Origin: Nitzschia sp. pyKryTriq1 | Lineage: Eukaryota > Bacillariophyta > Bacillariophyceae > Bacillariales > Bacillariaceae | Assembly (NCBI GenBank): GCA_956465555.1 | Contig: OY101129.1 | Location: 868,001 to 932,000, forward strand | Direction of reading: 5' to 3' | DNA length: 64,000 nucleotides | Part shown: piece after piece, positions 1-9,800 of the stretch | Numbering within the stretch: the first letter of the stretch is position 1 | Layout of the letters: each line of letters starts with the position of its first letter | Position numbers and translations under genes: made by a program | The notes under the pieces: generated by a model | Seen by the model: only the letters and a program-made list of their open reading frames with translations | The model's database searches: none | Told to the model about the DNA's origin: nothing

Positions 1-918
1 ACCATGAGCGTCGTCAAGCTACTCAGTCGCATTGTAGCACCGGATATTGACGAATTCAGCAACAAAAGCTTGCACGACCATACATATGGGATCACTTCGG
101 ATCCTCCGACTCGATTCGCGGTGCTTTTCTCTGCCTTGATCCACGACGTGGATCACTCTGGAGTTGGCAATATGCAGCTCGTCAAGGAAGGCTCACCACT
201 GGCGACGCACTACAAAAACAAGAGCGTTGCCGAGCAAAACTCGGTCGATATGGCATGGGACTTGTTGATGGATCCCAATTATCGGCATCTTCGCAATGCC
301 ATCTACACCACGCGCGCCGAGTTCCGTCGATTCCGTTCGCTTGTTGTGAATGCCGTAATGGCCACGGATATCATGGACAAGGATCTGAAGAAGCTTCGCA
401 ACGACCGCTGGGATGCTGCGTTCGAAATGAACGTGGACCAGACCAGTCGCAAGGCCGTCAATCGCAAGGCCACAATTGTGATTGAGCACTTGATCCAAGC
501 CTCCGATGTCGCCCACACAATGCAACACTGGCATATTTACCGCAAGTGGAACGAGCGCCTTTTCCGAGAGATGTATTGCGCATATGAATTGGGGCGATTG
601 GAAACGGATCCTTCCGAGAACTGGCACAAGGGAGAGCTGGACTTCTTTGACTTCTACATTATTCCGCTGGCGAAAAAGCTGAAGGAATGCGGTGTGTTTG
701 GAGTATCGAGCGACGAGTACTTGGCTTACGCGCAATCCAATCGAAAGGAGTGGGAGCGACGAGGGCAGTCGCTGGTAGAAGAAATGATTGCCACAGTGAA
801 AGATTCCCAGCATGCCAGGACGCTCAGCAATATTTCGAACCATCGCACGGCAGACGAGACGGTTACCGAGGGCTCCAGCATCGGCTCCAGCAGCTCCAAT
901 CTCGAGCCGAGGGAATGA
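1..918 (+). CDS. 3',5'-cyclic nucleotide phosphodiesterase, catalytic domain (partial, 5' end outside window)
   Basis: C-terminal part of a class I cyclic-nucleotide phosphodiesterase, which hydrolyses cAMP and/or cGMP. The frame is already open at base 1, so the Met at 4 is probably internal. The metal-binding signature LIHDVDHSGVGN (about residue 45) and the second metal aspartate in QASDVAHT (about 170) are both visible, followed by the terminal helices. Where many animal PDEs have the purine-clamping Gln (QVGFID), this protein reads ELDFFDF, so Glu replaces Gln. In diatoms such domains are often fused C-terminally to membrane guanylate/adenylate cyclases, so the missing upstream part may be a cyclase; that is inference. 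The last 40 residues are Ser-rich. The domain call is firm; nucleotide specificity is not. Confidence 0.88.
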   Translation, partial: TMSVVKLLSRIVAPDIDEFSNKSLHDHTYGITSDPPTRFAVLFSALIHDVDHSGVGNMQLVKEGSPLATHYKNKSVAEQNSVDMAWDLLMDPNYRHLRNAIYTTRAEFRRFRSLVVNAVMATDIMDKDLKKLRNDRWDAAFEMNVDQTSRKAVNRKATIVIEHLIQASDVAHTMQHWHIYRKWNERLFREMYCAYELGRLETDPSENWHKGELDFFDFYIIPLAKKLKECGVFGVSSDEYLAYAQSNRKEWERRGQSLVEEMIATVKDSQHARTLSNISNHRTADETVTEGSSIGSSSSNLEPRE

Positions 919-1239
919 AACCTTTGACAGATGTGCTTCAACTGGGGATATTGAACTGAGACGAAATAGGGTAAGGGACCCTTTAAATGGGAAATGAAGT
1001 AGTCTGTCATACCTGTGGCTATAATTGAAATACATGAGTCGTATCTGTTGTTAACCGTTTCCCGGGCTTGGGACACGTGTAGGTAGGGACGGATGATGCG
1101 AGGAATCTCAACATACTGTGGCCACTCGAATCACTCGAATTGCTCCCTTAGGAGGCCCCATACGGACGGCAAAATAAGCGCAACCTTATCCGTTCCTCTC
1201 TACCATAGTGAGTGAGATCATTCCCCCGCTTGATGGGCA
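919..1239. other. convergent 3' intergenic stretch
   Basis: Spacer between the 3' ends of the phosphodiesterase (+) and the sulfotransferase-like gene (-). I see nothing distinctive in it beyond likely 3' UTRs. Confidence 0.5.
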
Positions 1240-4107
1240 CTATCTGTCTCCATCGCTCGATTTGTCTTGATGGGATGTTGAATCAGCATCGTCATCGTCA
1301 TCTTTATGGTTGTCACCTTTATTCGCTGGGGCATCATTTTGGGGGCTTTTTTCACCGCTGTCGCCGTTCTTATTGGTCGATTTGGAGTCTTTTTTGCCGT
1401 TGTCAGACTCAGATTTGACAGCACCGCCACCACTTGATTCGTCGGCATCTTTCTTCTTTTCAGTGCCGGTGGATTGGGCATTGTCTGCTTCGGAACCCCC
1501 TTCGCCACCATCGATGGATCCTTTAGGCTCATTGCCATTACCTTTCTTTTTGTGACCTGATTCTTTATCCTCGTTGCCGGATTCATTCTTGCTAGCGGAG
1601 CCATCATCACTGTCATCCGTCCCCCCTTCCTCCTGAGCGCTGTCCGTCTTGGGAACATCTTTCTCCTCCTCCTCCTCCTCGTCGTCGTCGTCATCGTCGT
1701 CTCCTACTTTGTTATCATCGATGAAATCTTGCTCTACCCCTTCTTGGTCACCATCGCCCCCTTGACTATCCGATTCTTCGGGGGAAGCTCCAGAATTCTC
1801 ATCTTCGACGTCCTCACCAGCATCGTCCACGGAACTCCCATTGTTTTCAGTAGTATCTTCATCCGTCGATTCGTCGATCACATTGGTGGAGTCGTCACTC
1901 GCGTTTTCATCCGCATCGTCGTCATCATCGTCGCCCTCGTGGTTTTGTTCGGCATCTTGATCCGCTGGCGTGTCGACCTTATCAGTAGAGTTCTCACTCG
2001 GACTACCTTCCGTGCCGTCGCCAACGTCGCCACCATCATCACCATCGCCCTCCTCAGTGACACTATCATTTTCTTCTGTGCCTTCATCCTTTGGTACGTC
2101 AGTCTCATCGGTAGAGCTACCATCATCTTCCACGTTGTCGTCGGTATCGTCGGCGTCGTCATCATCTCCCTCATCGGTGAAATTCTCATTTTCTTCGATG
2201 CCTCCATCCGTGTCATCGCCCTCATTGGTGGAACTCCCATTTTCTTCAGTACCGCCGTCCGTTGATGCGCCAGACTCATCGGTAGAGCTGGCCGCGTTCT
2301 CTTCAACGTTGTCGTCCGTACCAGTATCGTCGGCATCGTCATCATCTCCCTCATCGGTGAAACTCTCGTTTTCTTCAGCACCGGCATCCATCGGCGCGTC
2401 AGTCTCATCGGTAGAACTACCACCATCCTCCACGTTATCGTCGGTATCGTCGGCGTCGTCATCATCTCCCTCATCGGTGAAACTCTCATTTTCTTCTGTA
2501 CCTTCATCCGGCGTAGCGTCACCCTCATCGATGGAACTCCCTCTTTCTTCTGTCTCTTGATCCGTGGGCGCGTCAGTCTCATCCGTAGAACTGGCCGCAC
2601 TCTCTTCTATGATGTCGTCGTCGATATCATTGATCTCATCGGTGAAAGCCTCATTTTCTTCTGTCTCTTGATCCGTGGGCGCGTCAGTCTCATCCCTAGA
2701 ACTAGCCGCACTCTCTTTCACGATGTCGTCGTCGTCATCGTTGTAATCATTGACCTCATCGGTGAAACTCCCATTTTCTTCTGTCTCTTGATCCGTGGGC
2801 GCCTGGGTTTCCTTCTTATCATTGCCTTGCTGTTGTTCGTGAACGATTTCATATTTCGCAATTTCCGTATCTCCCCAAGCTGCATATCCTACTAGCGCCT
2901 CGGCTTGCCAATCCACATGAGCTTCCAGATAGTCCACAAATTCCAAGGACATGCCCCCATTGTCATCACCCCCATTATTCGCCAACGACAGGAGTGGAGC
3001 CAGTACAGTGGTACTACAAGCACGTTCCCAGCCCGTTACCTCTTCGATCGAATCCAGTATCCGTCCAAACTCCTCTGCCATGGTTTCATAGCGTACGGTG
3101 ATCAGCTTTTCCACGGATCTCCAGTCGGCCACTGCCTGATGATTTTGAAGTTTGGCCGCACGTAGTTTCAAAATATTGGAATAGGGCGTCCCGTCCGGTT
3201 GTAATTCATAAATAGGATTATCCACCCCCGCTCCCGAATCGTCTTCGATACAACTCATGACGCGATGATATTCAAAGTCCATTTGACACACATGCTGGTC
3301 CGTATTGCCATCTTGATACGGTAAATCCCTCGCCGGACGTTCCTCCAACGCCCAAGGAGTCGTCAAAAAGTCACGCCAGGCCAATGGCGTCACATGTCCG
3401 GTTTGGGCATTTCGTGACAGAAGATGCCGTGGCATGTACTCGGGAGAGGTTCGCATTTGCTCGATCCAATCGTAAACATTCAATGTCATGTGAACCACCA
3501 CTGTGGGATGAGGAATGGGAATTTCATCCTGAAAAAAGTAACCAATTCGTTGTAGACTGGTAGAAATAATAGCACTGTCGGGATAACATTCCTGCAATTG
3601 AGATTGGAGCCACGGAAGTCCAGAATGTCGTTCGCCAATGATCGCCAAGTGTTGGACATTTTTCTTGGAGGAGGATGACGAGTGAGATGGGGTTTTGCCG
3701 TCTTTATCGCTGTAATAATCGTCATCATCATTGTTGTTGCTGTTGTTGTTGCCGTTGCCCGATAATAACACCAACAAAGCAAAGGCTAACACTGCCACCG
3801 CAAAATATCGTACAGGTGGAGAAGACAAGGGAGACGGGGAAATGTCGCTGGTTTTATGGGGCGACTGCTGCTGCTGCTGTTTTTGGTAGCCATTACTATG
3901 GCTTTTTGCACTCGCATAAGAAGTATTAGCAGTACCAGTAGTAGTACCAGTAGCAGCAGCAGCAGTCGCAGCAGCAGCGTGCGGCACACCGTATTCTTGG
4001 TCGACCAAAGCGAGTTGCTCTTCGACATCGTCGTCGTCCCAGTCATCCCATCCATCATTATCGTCTTGCTGGGCGATATAAAAGGGGTTGACTTTTTTAG
4101 TAGACAT
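1240..4107 (-). CDS. sulfotransferase-like type II membrane protein with a long acidic repeat tail
   Basis: About 955 aa from the first ATG (4107, MSTKKVNPFY). Order: acidic/Gln/Ala-rich cytosolic N-terminus; one hydrophobic segment at about 101-117 (YFAVAVLAFALLVLLSG), consistent with a Golgi-type signal anchor; a luminal domain opening with LAIIGERHSG at about 156-163; then an acidic low-complexity tail of roughly 500 residues. GERHSG resembles the 5'-phosphosulfate-loop variant (GERNSGTNW) of algal sulfotransferase-like proteins, but the expected TNW is LPW here, so activity is uncertain. The tail consists of imperfect units of the kind SSTDETDAPTDQETEENGSF plus DEGDDDDADDT. On family grounds it may modify glycans or proteins in the Golgi. 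Function is inferred from one motif and topology. Confidence 0.55.
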   Translation of the reverse strand: MSTKKVNPFYIAQQDDNDGWDDWDDDDVEEQLALVDQEYGVPHAAAATAAAATGTTTGTANTSYASAKSHSNGYQKQQQQQSPHKTSDISPSPLSSPPVRYFAVAVLAFALLVLLSGNGNNNSNNNDDDDYYSDKDGKTPSHSSSSSKKNVQHLAIIGERHSGLPWLQSQLQECYPDSAIISTSLQRIGYFFQDEIPIPHPTVVVHMTLNVYDWIEQMRTSPEYMPRHLLSRNAQTGHVTPLAWRDFLTTPWALEERPARDLPYQDGNTDQHVCQMDFEYHRVMSCIEDDSGAGVDNPIYELQPDGTPYSNILKLRAAKLQNHQAVADWRSVEKLITVRYETMAEEFGRILDSIEEVTGWERACSTTVLAPLLSLANNGGDDNGGMSLEFVDYLEAHVDWQAEALVGYAAWGDTEIAKYEIVHEQQQGNDKKETQAPTDQETEENGSFTDEVNDYNDDDDDIVKESAASSRDETDAPTDQETEENEAFTDEINDIDDDIIEESAASSTDETDAPTDQETEERGSSIDEGDATPDEGTEENESFTDEGDDDDADDTDDNVEDGGSSTDETDAPMDAGAEENESFTDEGDDDDADDTGTDDNVEENAASSTDESGASTDGGTEENGSSTNEGDDTDGGIEENENFTDEGDDDDADDTDDNVEDDGSSTDETDVPKDEGTEENDSVTEEGDGDDGGDVGDGTEGSPSENSTDKVDTPADQDAEQNHEGDDDDDDADENASDDSTNVIDESTDEDTTENNGSSVDDAGEDVEDENSGASPEESDSQGGDGDQEGVEQDFIDDNKVGDDDDDDDEEEEEEKDVPKTDSAQEEGGTDDSDDGSASKNESGNEDKESGHKKKGNGNEPKGSIDGGEGGSEADNAQSTGTEKKKDADESSGGGAVKSESDNGKKDSKSTNKNGDSGEKSPQNDAPANKGDNHKDDDDDADSTSHQDKSSDGDR
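1290..2815 (-). repeat. coding minisatellite (acidic Asp/Glu/Thr repeat) in the sulfotransferase-like gene
   Basis: Imperfect tandem units of roughly 90-130 nt encode alternating TDETDAPTDxETEEN and FTDEGDDDDADDT blocks. They recur at least eight times between about 1950 and 2810 and degenerate to plain acidic sequence toward 1300. The repeats make long open frames on the other strand, which I regard as artefacts. Copy number is likely to vary between alleles. Confidence 0.75.
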
Positions 4108-4128
4108 GCTCGCTGGTGAATGAAATAA

Positions 4129-4159
<31 letters not shown>

Positions 4160-4636
4160 GAGCGCAAGCAAGAATAGAAAGAGAGAGGGGAAAGAAGAAG
4201 AAATAAAAGGAAAGGATCGCATCGCGCCTCGCGTCGCGTTCACGACAAAATTGAAACACGGCCGGCGAGATCTCGCTTTTCGCACACGCGCTTCTCATGT
4301 TGTGCGCGCGGGCTCAACCAAGGACCAAGGAGGTTAAACCCGCTACAACGCCCACACCGCGCGCCTGCCCAACGCACTCCTGGCTCGTGGACGACGTGGA
4401 CCGTCTTTCACATTTCAATCGTTGGAGTCGTTGACTACTAACTGTATGGACTGATACTGTAGTAGTCGTACACGAGTACGTACTTTTACCGGTACAGAAT
4501 GATAGGCCCGTCGAGCAAAGGCAGCACACAGCACACAATAACAAAGCTAACAATCCAGCAAAACTTCATTGTCTTCGAAAGATCGAGTCTATTTTAATCC
4601 CTATTACACCTGGCTTTGACCAATTTCCACCACAAA
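4108..4636. promoter_or_regulatory. divergent promoter region with CAA-repeat leader and GTAC cluster
   Basis: Head-to-head spacer between the sulfotransferase-like gene (-) and the LRR gene (+). Positions 4129-4160 hold a CAA/CAT-type simple repeat in the leader of the minus-strand gene. At about 4430-4500 there is a cluster of GTAC-containing palindromes (CGTACACGAGTACGTAC, ACCGGTAC). No recognised core promoter element was identified. Confidence 0.45.
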
Positions 4637-6454
4637 ATGTCTTATTCAAAGCAGTTGACGATGATGATGGAGCAGCAGCAGCAGCAGGGTATAGCAAAAG
4701 AGTGCTTGGATACGATGGAATCCTTGGTGGATAAATTCGGTCGCACATGCCGATTTGCGCTCGAGGTTGCCTACTCCAAGAAGGAAATAAAAAGGCGGCA
4801 GCAGGGGAAAGCCGCAAGCCGAAATGATGACGATATTACGTATGTGATGAAGGATTTTACGTGGAAAGGCCAAGCAGGTCCTAATACTGACGGTCGTGAT
4901 CATCGTATGACTGTCCTTGCATATTTCTATGCCGAGAACCGCACCGAACCACTGAACGAATTTTCGATTCCTCGCGTTTTGGATGAGGACGAGGAAGAAG
5001 CGATTCTTCTCACATTTTCACACTACAATAAGATGCGTCTTGACCGCTTGAAAGATAACAACAACACACAAGGGAGCGATGCTCATGGGCGCTGGAAGCA
5101 GCTAAGATTGGGAAGTAGTATTGAATCTCCTAGCTCCTCCAGAATACTCGAACACCCCAGCATGGAATTGTTCCAAGGGGTTTGTATCGGAAAACCATCT
5201 TTCAAAAAGATGAGAGTCTCATCTGGACTCATGCTTACGCTTCGAAAACTCTACGCGCGAGGTAAGCATGACACTCTGCAAATCTTCAATTTGTCACTAT
5301 CTGCTGAAGATGCAATTCACCTGGGAGAAATTATTGGATCCAATTGCCTTCGTGAAGTGGTTTTTAGCCATCTTTGGTTTGGGAATTCTATGGAGTATAT
5401 CCGGCAAGGCCTGCATCAGCTGGAAGCATTGCCTAGCAACAACGAAACTAACTCAGCTCGGCTGAAAAAGATGACAATTGCATTCGAGCTCCAGGCAGAC
5501 GAGGACGAGGCGACTCGCCTTCTAGCTTCCCTTGGACGATTAAGATCCCTGAAAGAACTGGATTTATCCAGTCCATTCGAGGCACCAATTGCCCAAGCCT
5601 TGGTTCAAGATGTTATATCAAGCCCTACATGCTGTATTGAAAAATTATCATTGTGCTGGGTTACCTATTTATCGCTGAATCTAAGGGAACATCCCGCAAT
5701 GTGGGAAGCATTGTGCCGAGCTGTGGAGTCGAACCACAACATTCGAGATTTCGATTTGACCGCTGCTGATATCTCTAATGACCACACGACTCCAATGCCG
5801 AGTCTGTTTCTCATGATCATGTCCTCGAATTGTACTCTTCGTCAGTTCTGCTCGAAGCACCCGTTGATGCCGGGGCTGCGCTGGTCCGACCTCCCACCCT
5901 TTATTGGCGACGGCCCTCCATCAAATCAACGCCCAAGTCAAGTTCGTCGGGTCGATTTTGGAATAATGTATTGTTTCAGTGAGTTCATTCATGATATCCA
6001 GATCGTGCTGCATATGGTATCAAATTGTCTCCCATATGTTTACGACCTCATGGATATGGTACCGGGCTGGGGTTCATTGAACCGTCGTATGGATGAACAC
6101 ATGAAAAACAACACCTTGGATACCGAGGCCGACAGCGATGTGAGGATGCTTCAGGTGTGGCTAGAGCGAAATCAAGTGGGCCGAGCACTGTTGCTCCCCG
6201 CAGTTGCACCAACGGTACCCATGGGCTTGTGGTCCATTGTCTTGGAGAAGGCGGCCAACAGTCGATCCGTTCTATTCAAGGACGACAAGGAGCGACGACG
6301 GCCCCCTGTGGATGGAATATTCTTTGTCATTCAAGGCTTGGTTCACCAGGGCGGTGGCCTCGGCTCAAATAGTAATGCTGATGTCGAAGTAGTCCTTACT
6401 AGGAGTAGGGAGCCACAAATTGAGCAAGCCAGCAAACGACCCAGACTGAACTGA
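4637..6454 (+). CDS. leucine-rich-repeat-type protein, function unknown
   Basis: 605 aa from the ATG at 4637 (context cacaaaATGtct; A at -3). The N-terminus is polar with a Gln run. Residues about 200-430 carry degenerate leucine-rich repeats of the ribonuclease-inhibitor type (LQIFNLSLSAEDAIHLGEII, LRSLKELDLSSPFEAPIAQA, NIRDFDLTAADISND). The C-terminal 150 residues are helical and include WLERNQVGRALLL and a segment beginning VPMGLWSIVLEKA, an arrangement common in large diatom LRR families of unknown role. No signal peptide or membrane segment is seen. A protein-interaction scaffold is the only reasonable inference. Confidence 0.75.
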   Translation: MSYSKQLTMMMEQQQQQGIAKECLDTMESLVDKFGRTCRFALEVAYSKKEIKRRQQGKAASRNDDDITYVMKDFTWKGQAGPNTDGRDHRMTVLAYFYAENRTEPLNEFSIPRVLDEDEEEAILLTFSHYNKMRLDRLKDNNNTQGSDAHGRWKQLRLGSSIESPSSSRILEHPSMELFQGVCIGKPSFKKMRVSSGLMLTLRKLYARGKHDTLQIFNLSLSAEDAIHLGEIIGSNCLREVVFSHLWFGNSMEYIRQGLHQLEALPSNNETNSARLKKMTIAFELQADEDEATRLLASLGRLRSLKELDLSSPFEAPIAQALVQDVISSPTCCIEKLSLCWVTYLSLNLREHPAMWEALCRAVESNHNIRDFDLTAADISNDHTTPMPSLFLMIMSSNCTLRQFCSKHPLMPGLRWSDLPPFIGDGPPSNQRPSQVRRVDFGIMYCFSEFIHDIQIVLHMVSNCLPYVYDLMDMVPGWGSLNRRMDEHMKNNTLDTEADSDVRMLQVWLERNQVGRALLLPAVAPTVPMGLWSIVLEKAANSRSVLFKDDKERRRPPVDGIFFVIQGLVHQGGGLGSNSNADVEVVLTRSREPQIEQASKRPRLN

Positions 6455-6816
6455 TCATCGACGCCTTCCTTGCCCAAAAGGCTAATGTATAGAAACTACC
6501 ATTAAACCGCGTAATAATGTGTAGTTTTCGAAATTTTAGAGCACAGTCGCCTGTTTCTGATGAAAATCGGTTTGACTAAACGGAACGGATTTCTGTGCAC
6601 TGTGCACCGCGTGTTTTATCGAATTCGCGGGATGGACGATGCGCTTTTGATGAGATTCTTCTCACTGTACGGTACAGTATGATGGCGCTGCAGCAGAGCC
6701 TGCGGGTTCGGTCCATAGAATGATCCAGATCAGATCTACTGGTGGAATGTCCATTCTCCTTGACTCTACTGTCAATACAGAAAGATCCCCGTGTCTTTGA
6801 GTGTCCGACCCTCGAG
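6455..6816. promoter_or_regulatory. intergenic region upstream of the P5A ATPase
   Basis: Tandem-gene spacer containing the LRR gene 3' UTR and the ATPase leader. One small palindrome, CTGTACGGTACAG, lies at about 6666. I see no other signal. The open frame reaching upstream of 6817 uses no ATG, so the first ATG of this frame is taken as the start. Confidence 0.4.
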
Positions 6817-9800
6817 ATGGTGAGACTTGGCGTGATGCGGAGGGCTAATATCATTTTGCTGCTCGTGCTTCCCGCAATTCTGGCAAAAAGTTCTGCTGCT
6901 TCATCGGCGACATCCCGAAAATCCCTACGAGCCAATGGCAAACTCGTAAAGAAAGAATTGACGCTAGCGTTTCGACAGCAGCAGTTATATCCTGGGGATA
7001 AATCTTCGACCGGTGCCGTTTCAGTGGAAGCCATTCTTCTTCCTCGAAGGCTCCCACTCAAGGGATTGATCCGTCTGGTCTGCTTGGGTGTGATCACTCT
7101 GTCCCTACTCCAATGTACGGCAACAGCAGGAATTCCGCATGTCCAAACAATATGGGGGCTCATTTACGGTACCGACTCTGTCATGCCCTATGATTACCGC
7201 CCGACTCTCGCAGATATTCATCTTTCGCGGCTTATAGCGAGTTCCACAAATGATCGCCTTCCTCCGATTTCTCTACCATCGGCCGGTCCACTTATGTGTC
7301 TTTTATGCTCGATACTTGTGTATGTCGGATCCACATTTTTATTGCCCAGATGGTTCACAGCTGCCAGAGTATTTTTAGACTACCGAAGAGTTCCAATCAC
7401 GGGGAATGATCATATTGGCTCGTCGCCGTCCTCCAGCGGCATCAGCCAACAACTAGTCAAGAATGCTTCCAGGGCTGCCGTTCTGGTTCACATTCACGAC
7501 AAACTTTTGCAGCAAGAAGTGGGTGCAGGCCAGGATGACAGAGGCAAATTGCACCTTATTTGTCCACTTCAGTGGTCTATGATAGACACCCCACAAACGA
7601 CGACTAATAGCAAAGCTTCGTTGAAGAACAAGACGACGACAACGATTGAGACGCATTTTTCCCACCCCGCTCCTACCTTCTTTGATCTCAATCAGTGCCG
7701 CTACTATGCAAATGTCGAAACGGGAATTTGCCAGGATGGAGGTCCACTCTTACATTCCGCTCCCTTGCAAGATCTTCAACAGCTTGTGGTGGGGGCAGGG
7801 ATATCTCAAGAGCAGCTAGCGATTGCCAAGGAGCGATACGAACCCTACAACCGCCCCACGTTGGCTACTCCCACAGTCCGAGAAGCCTTTGTGGCCAGAA
7901 TATCTTCCCCGTTGGTGGTTGTACAGGTTTTGGGGAAGGTACTCTCGTGCTTGGAAGAGGGGATAACATCCATGTTCAACCTTTTCTTTTTGGGCGTTCA
8001 ACATTTAGCCGAAGCCCGACAGTCCATTAGCGCTGCAAAGCAAATGGCAAAGGAAGTTCAAACCAATGTGCAAGACACATCGGCGTTACCTGTCTTGATT
8101 CTGCGACGACAAAAGGGCAAACAACGTCGACAACCACTTCAATGGGCTTCGATGACCGCGGGAGATTTGATTCCAGGCGATGTCTTTGTCATGTTACAAA
8201 ACCGAAGCGAGGGCGGGGAGGGGGTAGTCATGCCAGTGGATGCACTCCTCTTGGCGGGCCAAAGTCTCGCCAATGAAGCTGTCCTCACTGGCGAAAGTGT
8301 CCCACAAAGTAAAACACCCATCGATTTTGCCGAACGGGTCGAAGAAGAAACGAACGCGTGTCTAGATATGGATGCCGACCGAAATTCCATTTTATTTGCA
8401 GGGACTACCTTGGTCCACTGCTCGAGCCAAGCCAATCAAACCACAATACAGGGAATCGTCTCAGTTCCAGCTCACAATCAGACTGCCGGAGTGGTATGTC
8501 TTGCCCTCCGAACAGGGACCTATTCTTCGAAAGGACAGCTGTTGCGCACACTCAAGACCAACGCCCATGTCGGTGCGATTTCGAATCCCCAATCCGAAAA
8601 GGATGCACTGCGTCTCATTTTGAGTCTTTCCGTGTTTGCCATGGTGTCTTGTGCATCATTGTTTTTGCCTCGAGAAGGGGCTGCTGGGGCTCCGGTCACT
8701 ACGTTCCGAAGAATTATCCAATGTACACGGATTCTCATTGCCAGTATTCCGTCGGATCTTCCGTTGTCGTTATCAGCGGTCGCTCGCTCGTGCTCTTATC
8801 GACTACGGCAGGACTCGGAAGTTATTTGCTCCGAGCCAGGATCTTTGTTGACAGCTGCATATGTAGATACCGTTGTCTTTGATAAGGTAAGAATGATCGA
8901 GCACCAAATTATCCTATTTCATCTGATCTCATACCGATTGTGTTATGCATCTATTTTGCTCGATAGACGGGAACTCTGACGGCAGACACACAGTCGGTAT
9001 CCAAGTTGATACCGCAGCTCTCAAATCAAATTGCGGAAGTTTCGGAGACCTTTCAATTGTCGCAGCTGGCTGGTTGTCACTCTTTGATCCATTTGAACAC
9101 ACCTGGCTCCAAAAGCCAAACTGTTGGCGATCCACTCGATGAAGCGGCCCTTCGGTATAGCGGTTGGAAATACAATGATACTGCTCGATGCTATGAGGCT
9201 CCAACTAGAGTGACGGCCGCATTACCCTATGATCCTGTGCGACTTTGGCAAATCAAAGCCTTCCCTTTTGATCCCCAAAAGCGCATGTCCACGGCTGTCG
9301 TGGTTTTGGAGAACGTCGATGGTTCTCTTCGGCTACTCTCTTTGACAAAAGGATCGCCAGACACTGTCAGGGACATGTACCATCAACGCGAGGATCGGGA
9401 GTTCCTTACTGCCTACGAGACCCAAAGGAAAGAGTTTGAGGTGCAGGGATACAGAAGTATTGCCATGGGTTGGAAGGACTTATCCGCGACTGGGTTGGTG
9501 AGGGAACTATTCCCCAAAGGCTTGGATACGGGCGAGATTGATGGAGCTCGACAGCGAGGATCAACTCTCCACAGACGCGACTTTGAAAAGGATGATCTCG
9601 ACTTTGGGGGTTTTGTCCGATTTGATGCCTCGATACGGCCAAGTAGCCGACGTGTCATCGAAGAGCTCAATGATGGTGGGATCCGAAGCATAATGCTGAC
9701 GGGCGATGCAATTGATGCCGCGATCACCGTCGCATCTAAGGTTCGGCTCATCGAGAAGCGACAGGTTGCAGTTTTGGAGGTCGTGGAAGATGGTATTGGG

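Noticed and set aside
193-1035. 280-codon minus-strand frame over the phosphodiesterase
   Set aside because: Overlaps a domain with intact HD-type metal motifs on the plus strand; no leader or family in the antisense protein.
1729-2560. Long open frames on the plus strand inside the acidic repeat of the sulfotransferase-like gene
   Set aside because: They are produced by the repetitive codons of the minus-strand gene; the encoded sequence is Ser/Val/Ile monotony with no start context or domain.
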